A DNA stretch of 64,000 nucleotides from an uncultured Alphaproteobacteria bacterium (GCA_902581005.1 CACHMT010000004.1:39742-103741), one strand, 5' to 3'; shown: positions 42,568-52,680, counted from the stretch's first letter. Made by a program: numbers and translations. The notes: generated by a model from the sequence alone, not told the origin.

Positions 42568-43950
42568 ATGACCCTTCCTCTAAGTTTCGTTTTTTTTGTG
42601 CTTCTGGGGTTATCTGTATATTTTTATTATCACGCAAAAAGCGGTATAGTTAGAAAAGCTGCATTACTTAGCGATCGTACAAAAGCACTTCCGTCTCACT
42701 ATGGACAACAATCCTTCCTCTGGGCTTTCATACCCTCTTTCCTAATATTATTGGTTCTAACAATCGGTGGGCCAAACTATATAGATCAAATTTTCTATAA
42801 TAAAATTCAAGAATTAAATCCCACATTTAATGAATCTTTTGTAAGTCTTATCTTGGCAAAAGTTATTAATGTCTCAAATGGAAAAATTTCCACTGGTGAA
42901 GAGAATATAATAATGCTCGCAAAGGACTATAAAATAGCTTTCGAGCAACTGCACTTTTATCGTGGATTAGTGGTTATTTTATGCGCTGCGTTATTGGGAA
43001 TGATTATTTCCTATAGACAGAAACCTGGCTCAAACGCAAGGGAACAGGTTGAAAAATTTATAGTTAATATTTTCTTCGCTTCAGCAGTTATTGCTATTTT
43101 TACAACGGTAGCCATTATATTAAGTCTATTTTTTGAAGCGTTGAGATTTTTTAATTTATATAATTTTTTTGATTTTATATTCGGACTTCATTGGGCTCCA
43201 AATGTAGCTATAAGAACAGATCAAGTGGCTGCTGAAGGTTCATTTGGCATGATACCTGTGCTATTAGGTACATTACTAATTTCTTTCATAGCAATGTGTG
43301 TGGCTATCCCAATTGGCCTTTTCTCTGCAATATATCTTGCGGAGTTTGCTACGCCTAAAATTCGAGATTTCGTAAAACCAACTTTGGAAATTTTAGCTGG
43401 TATTCCAACTGTTGTGTATGGATATTTTGCTGCTTTGACTGCCGCTCCATTTTTCCGGGAAATTGGTTTTTCACTGGGTTTAGATGTTTCATCTGAGTCA
43501 GCTATAGCAGCTGGTGCTGTAATGGGTATAATGATTATTCCGTTTATTTCCTCTTTATCCGACGACGTTATTAGAGCTGTTCCGCAAAGCTTGCGAGACG
43601 GTTCAATGGGACTTGGTGCCACAAAAGCTGAAACAATTTACCTCGTGATACTGCCCGCTGCTATTCCTGGTTTGGTCGGCGCGGTTCTCTTGGCCGTTAG
43701 TCGTGCTATCGGAGAGACAATGATTGTTGTAATGGCCGCGGGATTAAGCGCAAATTTGACAGTCAATCCATTAGAGTCCGTAACAACCGTCACAGTTCAA
43801 ATTGTTTCACTCCTTACTGGAGATACAGAGTTTGATGATATTAAAACCTTGTCAGCCTTTGGCTTAGGGCTAGCACTTTTCTTCTTTACCCTGTTACTCA
43901 ATATTTTTGCACTCTCTATATCGCGGAGGTTAGCTGAAAGATATGATTAG
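42568..43950 (+). CDS. pstC: Phosphate ABC transporter permease PstC
   Basis: The 460-residue permease is longer than E. coli PstC (319): an N-terminal extension with two to three extra helices and a loop precedes the core. The core has IPIGLFSAIYLAEFA, EILAGIPTVVYGYFA and coupling region SLRDGSMGLGATKAETIYLVILPAAIPGL. Such extended PstC are common in alphaproteobacteria. It overlaps pstA by 8 bases. Confidence 0.93.
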   Translation: MTLPLSFVFFVLLGLSVYFYYHAKSGIVRKAALLSDRTKALPSHYGQQSFLWAFIPSFLILLVLTIGGPNYIDQIFYNKIQELNPTFNESFVSLILAKVINVSNGKISTGEENIIMLAKDYKIAFEQLHFYRGLVVILCAALLGMIISYRQKPGSNAREQVEKFIVNIFFASAVIAIFTTVAIILSLFFEALRFFNLYNFFDFIFGLHWAPNVAIRTDQVAAEGSFGMIPVLLGTLLISFIAMCVAIPIGLFSAIYLAEFATPKIRDFVKPTLEILAGIPTVVYGYFAALTAAPFFREIGFSLGLDVSSESAIAAGAVMGIMIIPFISSLSDDVIRAVPQSLRDGSMGLGATKAETIYLVILPAAIPGLVGAVLLAVSRAIGETMIVVMAAGLSANLTVNPLESVTTVTVQIVSLLTGDTEFDDIKTLSAFGLGLALFFFTLLLNIFALSISRRLAERYD

Positions 43951-45208
43951 AAAAAGTATACAATCAAGAAGAGCCCGTGAAACCAGATTAAAGATCTATG
44001 GTATTACCTCCATTTGTTTTGCTCTTATTATGCTTGCAACGCTACTTATATCGATAGGGCTTAATGGGTATAGCGCACTTCAGCAAGCCTACTTTAAGTT
44101 AGATATATCTGTAAACACGGAAAAGTTCGTTGATGACAGTGGGGCTCCTGACAACAATAAGATGAATCTTTTTAACTGGGATGGTTTAGTGCAAAGCGCA
44201 TTAAGAGAATTTTTTCCAGAGGTAAAAGATAGAGATGAAAAAAAAGAATTGTTTGCAATTATCTCTGCTAATGCTGGCTATGATCTAAAGGAAATTATTA
44301 AAAAGAAAGCCCTTGGTAGTGGCTCTCATACTTTGTCAGTTTGGCTTCATTTATCTGACGACGCAGATCAGTATTTAAAAGGTAGATTAAGCATTGATAT
44401 TCCAGAGGAAGATAGAAGGATTAATAATAAGCAAATAGCATGGGTAAATAGCTTGGTGGAGAGAGATATTGCAAAACTTAAATTTAACAAAACATTTTTC
44501 ACATCTGCTGACTCCAGAGAGCCTGAGAGCGCTGGAATTCTCGGATCGGTTATTGGTTCAGCTTTAACCCTTTTCGTCACGATAATGTTTGCACTTCCAC
44601 TGGCTGTTATGGCCGCGATATACCTCGAGTATTTTGCAAAACCTGGAAAGATAACAGACTTTATTGAAGTAAATGTTAACAACTTAGCGGCAGTCCCATC
44701 TATAGTATTTGGATTGCTTGGTTTATCAGTTTTTCTATCTACGTTTGGTCTTCCTAGATCAGCACCTCTTGTCGGTGGACTTGTGTTAGGTTTGATGACG
44801 CTACCTACGATAATTATAGCCTCAAGAGCATCTATACGCTCTATTCCTCCATCTATACGAGAGGCTGCTTTGGGGCTGGGCGCTTCAAAAATGCAGGCAG
44901 CACTACATCATGTATTACCCCTAGCAACCCCTGGCATTTTAACGGGCACAATTATAGGTATGGCTCAAGCATTGGGCGAGACAGCACCTCTTTTAATGAT
45001 TGGGATGGTGGCCTTTATAATTGATATTCCAACAACCTTTACCTCTAGTGCCACAGCCATGCCAGTTCAAATATATATGTGGTCTGACAGCGCAGAAAGA
45101 GCGTTTTATGAAAGGAGTTCTTTAGCTATACTATTCTTAGTGGCGTTTTTAATCTCAATGAATCTCTTAGCCGTTGTATTGAGGAAAAAATTCGAGAAGA
45201 AATGGTGA
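43943..45208 (+). CDS. pstA: Phosphate ABC transporter permease PstA
   Basis: The 421-residue permease has a long hydrophilic domain (about residues 45-195) after the first helix. The core has [23 protein letters not shown] and [30 protein letters not shown]. It forms the channel with PstC. It is 4 bases before pstB. Confidence 0.93.
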   Translation: MIRKSIQSRRARETRLKIYGITSICFALIMLATLLISIGLNGYSALQQAYFKLDISVNTEKFVDDSGAPDNNKMNLFNWDGLVQSALREFFPEVKDRDEKKELFAIISANAGYDLKEIIKKKALGSGSHTLSVWLHLSDDADQYLKGRLSIDIPEEDRRINNKQIAWVNSLVERDIAKLKFNKTFFTSADSREPESAGILGSVIGSALTLFVTIMFALPLAVMAAIYLEYFAKPGKITDFIEVNVNNLAAVPSIVFGLLGLSVFLSTFGLPRSAPLVGGLVLGLMTLPTIIIASRASIRSIPPSIREAALGLGASKMQAALHHVLPLATPGILTGTIIGMAQALGETAPLLMIGMVAFIIDIPTTFTSSATAMPVQIYMWSDSAERAFYERSSLAILFLVAFLISMNLLAVVLRKKFEKKW

Positions 45209-45212
45209 AATA

Positions 45213-45971
45213 ATGACTAGCAAATTTAGAACAAAAAAAGTTGAGGTATCTTACGGCGACAAAAAAGCGATAAGAGATATAAGCCTTGATATAGAAAAAA
45301 ATATAATTACGGCGCTAATTGGTCCCTCTGGGTGTGGAAAATCAACTTTTTTGCGTTGTCTAAATAGAATGAATGATGTCATAGAGAATTGCTCAATAAA
45401 AGGGAGTATACATCTTGATGAACAAGATATTTATGGGCCAGACATAGATCCTGTCGAACTCAGAGCACGCGTTGGAATGGTTTTTCAAAAGGCAAATCCG
45501 TTTCCGAAATCTATTTTTGACAACATTGCCTATGGCCCAAGAATTCATGGCTTGGCTAGTAATGACAGCGAGTTGAAAGATATAGTCCACAATAGTTTGG
45601 AAAAAGCAGGACTTATGGATGAAGTCAAAGATCGGTTAAATGATCAAGCAACGGGGCTTTCAGGGGGTCAGCAACAGAGAATATGTATTGCCAGAGCCAT
45701 TGCCGTTAGCCCTGAAGTTATTCTCATGGATGAACCCTGTTCTGCACTTGATCCGATCGCCACTGCAAAAATCGAAGAACTTATGAGTGAACTATGTGAG
45801 TCTTATACCATAATTATTGTAACCCATTCAATGCAGCAAGCGGCACGTGTATCAAAGAAAACGGCCTTTTTTCATTTAGGAGACTTAATTGAATATAACG
45901 ACACAGATAAAATTTTTACTCAACCCGAGAATCAAAAAACACAGGACTACATTACCGGGCGATTTGGATGA
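45213..45971 (+). CDS. pstB: Phosphate ABC transporter ATP-binding protein PstB
   Basis: The 252-residue ATPase has Walker [20 protein letters not shown] (PstB signature), Q-loop [23 protein letters not shown] motif [17 protein letters not shown], and Walker [17 protein letters not shown]. It powers PstCA and takes part in PhoR signalling. 12 bases separate it from phoU. Confidence 0.95.
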   Translation: MTSKFRTKKVEVSYGDKKAIRDISLDIEKNIITALIGPSGCGKSTFLRCLNRMNDVIENCSIKGSIHLDEQDIYGPDIDPVELRARVGMVFQKANPFPKSIFDNIAYGPRIHGLASNDSELKDIVHNSLEKAGLMDEVKDRLNDQATGLSGGQQQRICIARAIAVSPEVILMDEPCSALDPIATAKIEELMSELCESYTIIIVTHSMQQAARVSKKTAFFHLGDLIEYNDTDKIFTQPENQKTQDYITGRFG

Positions 45972-45983
45972 TAAGGAAATAGG

Positions 45984-46667
45984 ATGACTTTACATATTTC
46001 ATCAGCATATAACGAAGACTTAATTCACATTAACAGCAAAATCGTGGAGATGGGTGGCTTGTGCGAGCAGATTATAGATAACACGAACCTTTCGATAAAG
46101 GATAATAACGTTCAACTTGCTGAAAAGGCTATTCTTTTGGACGAGAAGCTTGATTTTCTAGAAAACGAAATCAACGAGTCCGTGATAAAGGCAATTGCTT
46201 TGAGACAACCTGTTGCCGATGATTTGCGGGTTTTATTCTCTGCAATAAAGATTTCTGGAGCTTTTGAAAGGGTCGGTGATCTTTGCAAAAATATAGCAAA
46301 GCGCACCCAACTTCTAATCGATGAAAACCAGATAGAAATAAGAAGAGAAATATTCGAGCTAGGTGAAAAGGTAAAAAAACAGCTCACTCGATCCATTAAC
46401 TCATATACCAATCAAGATACTAAATTAGCTACAAAAGTGTGGAAAAATGATTATAAAGTTGATCAGATGTATACCGATCTTTTTAATAATCTTCTCGTAT
46501 ATTTAAAAAAGAAAAAACGAGTAGCCTCTGGCTCCCACCTTATGATTATAGCAAAAAATTATGAGAGAATTGGAGATCATGCTACTCATATTGGAGAAAT
46601 GACACACTTTGCAATAACAGGTGAGAATTTAGTGGCAATAAGACCAAAAGTTAACCTGCCTGTATAG
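45984..46667 (+). CDS. phoU: Phosphate signalling protein PhoU
   Basis: The 227-residue protein has two three-helix PhoU repeats with the Asp/Glu-rich metal sites ISGAFERVGDLCKNIAKR and IAKNYERIGDHATHIGE. It links PstB to PhoR and keeps the regulon off in high phosphate. It lies between pstB and phoB. Confidence 0.94.
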   Translation: MTLHISSAYNEDLIHINSKIVEMGGLCEQIIDNTNLSIKDNNVQLAEKAILLDEKLDFLENEINESVIKAIALRQPVADDLRVLFSAIKISGAFERVGDLCKNIAKRTQLLIDENQIEIRREIFELGEKVKKQLTRSINSYTNQDTKLATKVWKNDYKVDQMYTDLFNNLLVYLKKKKRVASGSHLMIIAKNYERIGDHATHIGEMTHFAITGENLVAIRPKVNLPV

Positions 46668-46681
46668 AGGTTTTTTTAATA

Positions 46682-47377
46682 ATGAAACATAAAATTTTGC
46701 TTGTTGAAGATGATAAGGACATTCAAGAAATTATAGAATACAATTTTTCTAAGGAAGGCTACGAGGTAACTAAATGCTCTGATGGTGAAAGCGCTATTGA
46801 CTTAGTTAGGCATGAGACACCGGACCTTGTCATTTTGGATTGGATGCTTCCAAATCTATCTGGTTCGGAAATATTAAGGCAAATACGTTCATCCAAGAAA
46901 TTAAAAAAAATACCTGTCATAATGCTCACAGCGCGAACTGAAGAAAGTGATAAATTGAGAGCTTTCGACACCGGAGCTGATGACTATATAACCAAGCCCT
47001 TTTCAAACTCTGAATTAATTGCCCGAACGAAAGCTCTTCTTAGACGCGTGAGTGAAGACAGTTTTACAGACACTTTAAATTTTCATGACATTGAATTAAA
47101 CCGTGATAACAAAAGAGTATTTAGAGGTAAAAAGGAAATAAAATTAGGGCCTGTGGAATTTAAGTTACTTGAAGTTTTTCTAATGAGGCCAGGACAAGTA
47201 TTTAACAGGGAGCAATTGTTAGATAAAGTCTGGGGCAATCAGATCTACGTTGAGGAAAGAACTGTTGATGTCCATGTGGGGCGTTTACGAAGAGCGCTCA
47301 ATAGGGGTAAAGTGAAAAAGGATCCTATACGAACTGTAAGAAGTGCAGGTTATTCACTTAATGAAAACTATAGTTAG
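46682..47377 (+). CDS. phoB: Phosphate regulon response regulator PhoB
   Basis: The 231-residue OmpR-type regulator has a receiver domain (acidic EDD near residue 9, phospho-acceptor Asp in VILDWMLP, Lys in ITKPF) and a winged-helix DNA-binding domain (LGPVEFKLLEVFLMRPGQVFNREQLLDKVWG, VDVHVGRLRRAL). It should bind the TTGTCAT-type boxes listed here. It is the last gene of the operon and converges on agt2. Confidence 0.95.
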   Translation: MKHKILLVEDDKDIQEIIEYNFSKEGYEVTKCSDGESAIDLVRHETPDLVILDWMLPNLSGSEILRQIRSSKKLKKIPVIMLTARTEESDKLRAFDTGADDYITKPFSNSELIARTKALLRRVSEDSFTDTLNFHDIELNRDNKRVFRGKKEIKLGPVEFKLLEVFLMRPGQVFNREQLLDKVWGNQIYVEERTVDVHVGRLRRALNRGKVKKDPIRTVRSAGYSLNENYS

Positions 47378-47384
47378 CGACGTC

Positions 47385-48401
47385 TTATCCTATATGTAGG
47401 TAAGAAAAAAAATTTTCTGATGCTTTTTCCCAAGAAAACTTCTTTGCATGTTTTATAGCAGTCGATGCACTAAGCGATTCTAGTCCTCGCACTGCTTCAG
47501 CCAAATCTTCTCTTAGGATTCCTGCTTTCGATTTGCCGATAACATCTTTCGGACCGGAAACATTATATGCAGCAACAGGGAGACCACATGCCATTGCTTC
47601 GAGCAATACCAATCCAAAAGTATCGGTTTTTGATGGGAAGACAAAATAATCACACTCTTGATAAATCTTTGCGATTTCCTCATGACTTTTATTGCCAAAG
47701 AATTTGACGTCCGGGTATTTTTCTCTGAGTCTTTTTTCTTCAGGGCCACTACCTATCATCCATTTTTCTCCATCTAGTTTTAGACTTAAGAACGTATCTA
47801 AATTTTTCTCTATCGCTAATCGGCTTGTGCATACATAAACCTTTTTCTTTCTAGCGGCTCTTTTCTTTGGTTGAAATATTGAAAGATCGACTCCCAAGGA
47901 CCATACCTCAGGTTTTCCCACATTCCATTTGATGAGATCTTCTTGAACTGTTTTGGAAGGAACAAGCACTCTCTCAGAGTTTTTATGGAACCATCTCAGA
48001 AAAGCGTATGTCCAGGACAATGGGATTGCTGTTCGCGCTTTTATGTACTCTGGAAAACGTGTTTGAAAAGCGGTTGTATAACGCATTTTATTTTTATGAG
48101 CGTACGATCGAGCTGCTATTCCGAGAGGACCTTCTGTATTAACATGGAGTGCGTCCGGTTTTAAATCATCAAGGATAGCAAAAACCTTCTTTCTTGCGAA
48201 GAGGGCCAATCTTATTTCCGGATAGGTTGGGCAGGGAATATTTTTAAAGCGGTCAGGTCCGATAACAAAAACATCGTGTCCCATCTTTCTAAGGTGTTTA
48301 ACAGTTTGCTGGATACAAACGACAACCCCATTGACTTGAGGTGTCCACGCATCGGTTATAATAACTATTTTTGACAAATCGGCTCTACTTAACACCTTCA
48401 A
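47385..48401 (-). CDS. agt: Agt-type diacylglycerol glycosyltransferase (GT4), copy 2
   Basis: The 338-residue paralogue of the gene at 13082 starts with IITDAWTPQVNGVVV and has EGPLGIAARSYA, TAFQTRFPEYIKART and SKTDTFGLVLLEAMACGLPVAAYNV. It is about 30 residues shorter than copy 1 (the middle KKPTGNIEKLNAS insert and the tail are missing). It overlaps plcP2 by 17 bases, giving a second PlcP-Agt pair. It converges on phoB with 7 bases between. Confidence 0.86.
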   Translation of the reverse strand: MKVLSRADLSKIVIITDAWTPQVNGVVVCIQQTVKHLRKMGHDVFVIGPDRFKNIPCPTYPEIRLALFARKKVFAILDDLKPDALHVNTEGPLGIAARSYAHKNKMRYTTAFQTRFPEYIKARTAIPLSWTYAFLRWFHKNSERVLVPSKTVQEDLIKWNVGKPEVWSLGVDLSIFQPKKRAARKKKVYVCTSRLAIEKNLDTFLSLKLDGEKWMIGSGPEEKRLREKYPDVKFFGNKSHEEIAKIYQECDYFVFPSKTDTFGLVLLEAMACGLPVAAYNVSGPKDVIGKSKAGILREDLAEAVRGLESLSASTAIKHAKKFSWEKASENFFSYLHIG

Positions 48402-49173
48402 CGGGTGTCAATTTACCTTTTGTTTTCGACCATTCAATTATTTCAAGTTTTCCGTCAAAATTCTCAACTAAGGCAGTCATTGATTCTACCCAGTCTCCAT
48501 CATTGGCGTACATTATATCTTCAACCATTTTCATCTCAGCCTTATGAATGTGACCACAAATTACACCGTCACAACCTCTTCGCCTTGTCTCCGTCGCTAT
48601 AGACTTTTCAAAGGCAGACATGAATGAAACAGCTAGCTTCACTTTTGATTTTAAGTATTGAGAGAGCGACCAATAGGGAAGCTTAAAGAGACGCCGAATT
48701 GCATTAAAAACAGTGTTTGTTTTCAACAGGAATACATACGCCCAGTCACCAATATAGGCAAGCCATCTTGCGTGCTGGATTACATTGTCGAATAAATCGC
48801 CATGAACCACCCAGAATTTTTTGCCATCAGCCGTAAAATGTATATCGTCATCCTTAACTTTTATTCCCCCCATGGTGAGGCCTATAAAGTCCCTGGCCAC
48901 TTCGTCATGATTGCCGGGAATAAAAATAATCTCAGTACCTCTCTTTGCTTTTTCCAAAATCTTCTGCACAACATCATTATGCGTCTGAGGCCAGTACCAT
49001 CGTTTAGAGAGTTGCCACCCGTCTACTATATCTCCCACAAGAAAAATTTTTTCACATTCTATGGTTTTCAGAAATTCTAAAAACTCTTTAGCTCTTGATC
49101 CTTTGGTCCCCAGGTGAACGTCAGAAACCCACACCGTTTTAAAAACCTTTGCTGTGTAACTAAGATCATTCAT
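48385..49173 (-). CDS. plcP: PlcP-type phospholipase C (metallophosphoesterase), copy 2
   Basis: The 262-residue protein has the same metal motifs as copy 1: SDVHLG, GDIVDGW, GNHDE, VHGDLFD and CGHIHKAE. The linking stretches such as QLSKRWYWPQTHNDVVQKIL and NVIQHARWLAYIGD are nearly identical to copy 1. I found no convincing Pho box within 300 bases upstream, unlike copy 1, so this copy may be constitutive or differently controlled. Confidence 0.87.
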   Translation of the reverse strand: MNDLSYTAKVFKTVWVSDVHLGTKGSRAKEFLEFLKTIECEKIFLVGDIVDGWQLSKRWYWPQTHNDVVQKILEKAKRGTEIIFIPGNHDEVARDFIGLTMGGIKVKDDDIHFTADGKKFWVVHGDLFDNVIQHARWLAYIGDWAYVFLLKTNTVFNAIRRLFKLPYWSLSQYLKSKVKLAVSFMSAFEKSIATETRRRGCDGVICGHIHKAEMKMVEDIMYANDGDWVESMTALVENFDGKLEIIEWSKTKGKLTPVEGVK

Positions 49174-49473
49174 TATTTATTCCAAAAACGCTTAATGATT
49201 AAACTGACTTGTAGAGATTAAAGATTGTCTTTATTTCCGAGTCTTAATTCGGCTTCTTTCCCACCTTAATATAGTGCCTTACCATATTATTTAAATACCC
49301 GTTTTGAAAGAAAAATATTAAAAAAACTCCCCTTTTTTATTATTTTCGAGAATAGGTACCAAATTTAAATTTTAGACAATAGGAGCCCTTGATAGCTTTA
49401 TTTTAATTCTGGTTCATAAGTAGAATAAAATCCTATACTAAATAAATACAACGTATGCGGAGGTAATGATCAA
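49174..49473. other. Intergenic stretch between plcP2 and panE
   Basis: 300 AT-rich bases holding the divergent promoters of plcP2 and panE. I saw no Pho box, no ORF with a ribosome site and no repeat. GGAGGT lies a few bases before panE's ATG. Confidence 0.4.
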
Positions 49474-50388
49474 ATGAAAATTCTCGTTTTAGGTGCAGGT
49501 GCCGTAGGAGGTTATTTTGGAGGACGAATGGCTGAGGCCGGTATGGATGTCACTTTTTTAGTAAGAGAAAAAAGACAAAAAAAATTAGAAAAATCGAGTT
49601 TAATAATCAAGAGTCCAAAAGGTGATTTGGTCACTAGCCCCAACCTTGTGACTTTAGATAACGTAGACAGTATCTATGATGTCATATTATTCACTAATAA
49701 GGCCTATGATTTAGACGAGATTTTGCAATCTCCATTTCAAGTAAAGGATGGGTCAATAATTATCCCATTACTTAATGGCTATGCACATATGGAACAATTA
49801 AGAAATAAGTTTCCAAATGCGCGTTTATTTGGAGGTATTGCGCACATCTTTTCCACATTGAGCGAAGAAGGTGAAATTCACCATTTCAATGATATTCACT
49901 CGCTAACTTTTGGTCACTTAAACAACGCAGATGAAACGGATGGAAGAAGATTTTTTGATTCTTGTAGTTCTGCAAACTTCTCAATTAAGTACTCGGATGA
50001 CATCATTGTAGACCTTTGGCATAAGTGGGTACTCATAACCACCGTAGCTGGTGCCACTACTCTATTCAATGCAACCATAGGAGAAATTGCATCCACTGAG
50101 CATGGAATAGCATTTATTACGGATCTTCATGATGAGTGTGTAAATATAGCAAAGTCTGAAAAAATTAAGGTAAATGACGATGACTTAGCGCAACAAAGAC
50201 GCTTTCTTTCTGACAAAAAATCTACATGGAGTTCATCTATGCGAAGAGACATGGTGAATAAGTCAAAAATTGAGTGCGCCCATATATTTTTAGAACTCAT
50301 TAATATTGCAGACAAAAACAACGTTGAATGTCCCTCTTTAAAAACCGTAATGATAAATGGTGAAATATATATGCGGTCTCTAGTCTAA
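49474..50388 (+). CDS. panE: 2-dehydropantoate 2-reductase family (PanE/ApbA)
   Basis: The 304-residue NADPH-dependent reductase has ILVLGAGAVGGYFGGRM (nucleotide binding), FTNKAYDL with the catalytic Lys region, PLLNGYAHMEQL, and the catalytic Lys in WHKWVLITTVAGATTLF. It makes pantoate for CoA, though PanE-like paralogues exist that act on other 2-keto acids. Its stop overlaps that of the convergent gene by 4 bases. Confidence 0.85.
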   Translation: MKILVLGAGAVGGYFGGRMAEAGMDVTFLVREKRQKKLEKSSLIIKSPKGDLVTSPNLVTLDNVDSIYDVILFTNKAYDLDEILQSPFQVKDGSIIIPLLNGYAHMEQLRNKFPNARLFGGIAHIFSTLSEEGEIHHFNDIHSLTFGHLNNADETDGRRFFDSCSSANFSIKYSDDIIVDLWHKWVLITTVAGATTLFNATIGEIASTEHGIAFITDLHDECVNIAKSEKIKVNDDDLAQQRRFLSDKKSTWSSSMRRDMVNKSKIECAHIFLELINIADKNNVECPSLKTVMINGEIYMRSLV

Positions 50389-50975
50389 GGTGCAATCCAG
50401 CTAGATTTATTATTGTTAAAATCTAATACCATTCTCTCGTGGCCCGATGATTTTAAATAAAGATAATCTATTTCGGTTATCTTATTGTCGACAACACAAA
50501 AATTCTTTTTTCCTTCTTCACTCTGTTCCGATGTTGGGGTCTTTCCCTTTAACTCTAGAGGCAAGCCATCATCCTTTTCTTCAATGTGGCTTGAAGGATC
50601 ATATTTTGTTAAATAACATTTTCTTGATGCGAGCCCTGTCTTATCCCATGAATCATTCCATATTGGATCATCGTAATGGATACTAGAAATTGTCTTTATC
50701 CTTAACTGCGTTTTCAGCTTATAACTATATACCAAGCAAACTGTGTTTGGGTTTTTCTTAATATCATCAAGTTTTGGACTTCTATAATCGGTGTGAAAAC
50801 GAATAATATTTTTATCTTTATCAAAATTTCTTAAAACAACACTTCTTGCTTCCACTCCCTCCTTTCCAATGGTACAAAAAGTCATAATGTGGAAATCATG
50901 ATCTCTCTCTTTCGCCCCGTTTTCCAATAGCTCACTGACTTTTATAAAAATATCGTTATTCATTTCCAATTCCAT
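50385..50975 (-). CDS. Pyridoxamine 5'-phosphate oxidase family protein (FMN-binding)
   Basis: The 196-residue protein has the FMN-binding split barrel: VEARSVVLRNFDKDKNIIRFHTDYRSPKLDDIKKNP and a YLTKYDPS segment after LASRKCY. It lacks the full C-terminal signature of true PdxH (RWRVRRLAP), so it is more likely a general flavin oxidoreductase of the Alr4036 type. Its start lies 2 bases from the start of the divergent MFS gene; an inner ATG at 50963 is an alternative. Confidence 0.75.
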   Translation of the reverse strand: MELEMNNDIFIKVSELLENGAKERDHDFHIMTFCTIGKEGVEARSVVLRNFDKDKNIIRFHTDYRSPKLDDIKKNPNTVCLVYSYKLKTQLRIKTISSIHYDDPIWNDSWDKTGLASRKCYLTKYDPSSHIEEKDDGLPLELKGKTPTSEQSEEGKKNFCVVDNKITEIDYLYLKSSGHERMVLDFNNNKSSWIAP

Positions 50976-50977
50976 TA

Positions 50978-52183
50978 ATGCCTAATATCTTAAATATATT
51001 AAAAAAAACAGTTTTTTCAAAAGAGCCTTTCGGATTACTTATCTTACTCGCTATAGCAATGCCCATAGCGTTTTCAACTTGGGTTGCTTTGCTTAATAAT
51101 TTTGTAATAGAAGTATCCGGTTTTTCTGGCGTCGAGATAGGTTGGCTTCAAAGTGTAAGAGAGATACCAGGATTTCTTGCTGTCTGTGTTATTTTTATCT
51201 TGTTTTTCATGAGCGAACAAAGACTTGCGTACATATCGCTAGCTCTTCTAGCGTTGGCGGTAGCGGTTACTGCTCTTTTCCCTGAGTTTAAAGGATTAAT
51301 TATTACAACATTAATCAGTTCAATTGGTTTTCATTACTATGAGACAGTCAATCAATCGCTTCAATTGCAATGGCTAAAGAAAGAAACAGCTCCTTCGTCA
51401 ATAGGATGGATTGTAGCGGCTGGATCGGGTTCAGCTTTTTTTGTTTATATCGCTATAATTATTCTTTGGCTTAATCTTAATTTTAATTATTTTTTCATCT
51501 ATTTTTTTGCAGGCTTATTGTGCTTATTAATTGTTGTCTTTTGCTTTTTTTATTATCCACAATTTCAAATTGGCAAAAAGCAGCGGTTAGCTATTGTGCT
51601 AAAGCGGAGATATTGGGTTTATTATACCCTGCAGTTTTTTTCGGGAGCCAGGCGACAGATATTTGTTGTTTTTGCAAGCTTTATGATGGTTGAAAAATAT
51701 GGTTTTGATGTTCACCAAATCACACTTCTTCTTCTAACAAATTTTTTAATCAATATATTTATGGCACCGTTAATTGGGCGGTTCATAGAAAAGTTTGGTG
51801 AAAGACTTTCATTAATTGTGGAGTACTTTGGGCTTATGGTTATTTTCCTTCTTTATGCCGGTCTTTATTATTTCGATTGGTCTTACATTGTCGCGTCTAT
51901 TCTATTTATTGCCGACCATATGTTTTTTGGGTTGGCTTTTGCAATGAAAACCTATTTTCAAAAAATTGCGGATAGCGAGGATTTTGCTCCAACCGCTGCT
52001 GTGGCTTTTACAATAAACCATATTTCTGCTGTATTTCTTCCAGTCCTATTGGGCTATATTTGGATCCATAATAATAGTGCTGTTTTTTACCTAGCTGCCG
52101 TATTATCATTTATTTCATTGATAGTGGCGATATTGATACCAAGATTTCCGTCTAAAGGTAACGAGAGTATTTTACGTGTCTAG
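50978..52183 (+). CDS. MFS transporter of unknown substrate
   Basis: The 401-residue inner-membrane protein has about twelve helices. SGVEIGWLQSVREIPGFLAV in the first part and FSGARRQIFVVFASFMMVEKYGFDVHQITLLLLTNF in the second mark a distinct MFS group, but no substrate is known to me. It ends sharing 4 bases with the convergent hypothetical gene. Confidence 0.78.
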   Translation: MPNILNILKKTVFSKEPFGLLILLAIAMPIAFSTWVALLNNFVIEVSGFSGVEIGWLQSVREIPGFLAVCVIFILFFMSEQRLAYISLALLALAVAVTALFPEFKGLIITTLISSIGFHYYETVNQSLQLQWLKKETAPSSIGWIVAAGSGSAFFVYIAIIILWLNLNFNYFFIYFFAGLLCLLIVVFCFFYYPQFQIGKKQRLAIVLKRRYWVYYTLQFFSGARRQIFVVFASFMMVEKYGFDVHQITLLLLTNFLINIFMAPLIGRFIEKFGERLSLIVEYFGLMVIFLLYAGLYYFDWSYIVASILFIADHMFFGLAFAMKTYFQKIADSEDFAPTAAVAFTINHISAVFLPVLLGYIWIHNNSAVFYLAAVLSFISLIVAILIPRFPSKGNESILRV

Positions 52184-52680
52184 GTGTTTTGTTGATGAAG
52201 GTCCAAGTCACTACCCATCTCATACATTTCTTCATCTGGTTGTGGGGGTTCAGGAATTTGTACAATTTCAATCCAGCCGTTTAAAAAGTCAAACCGCAGA
52301 CCAACTTCATACATACCGGTTTTAAGAATAATTTGGTCAAGACCATTTGTATTCTTTACAGCTCTATTAATAGATTTACACATAATTTTGTGGAGAAACT
52401 CTCTCTCTAATTTTGTTTTACGTTTGAAGGTTTTCTCTATTTCTAAATATTCAAGATCTAAGCACCGAACATTTACTTTATCTTTTCCAGCTAATAGGCT
52501 GATCACCACTGTTGGTTTGGTTTCGCCAATTCGTGGAATTGCCCAAAAAGATTCATATTCCCAGTTGGGACGAACTAGACTAGTTATTTCATAATTTAAA
52601 GCACTCATCTGCGAAAATAATGCTTTTAGCGATATGATTAAAGAAATGACAGTGGTGCTGAAAATTTTTATAAACAACAT
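52180..52680 (-). CDS. Exported or anchored protein of unknown function
   Basis: The 166-residue protein has a hydrophobic N-terminus (residues 2-22, signal or anchor) and then a mixed alpha/beta domain with two cysteines (VRCLDLEYLE, KIMCKSINRA). It has an acidic, proline-rich end (PEPPQPDEEMYEMGSDLD). No family is recognised. It could be the last gene of the hemC-hemD-mitofilin-hemY strand, 33 bases behind hemY. Confidence 0.55.
   Translation of the reverse strand: MLFIKIFSTTVISLIISLKALFSQMSALNYEITSLVRPNWEYESFWAIPRIGETKPTVVISLLAGKDKVNVRCLDLEYLEIEKTFKRKTKLEREFLHKIMCKSINRAVKNTNGLDQIILKTGMYEVGLRFDFLNGWIEIVQIPEPPQPDEEMYEMGSDLDLHQQNT

Noticed and set aside
49174-49300. Pho box for plcP2
   Set aside because: Only scattered GTCA or GACA words, without 11-base periodicity, were found on the proper strand.
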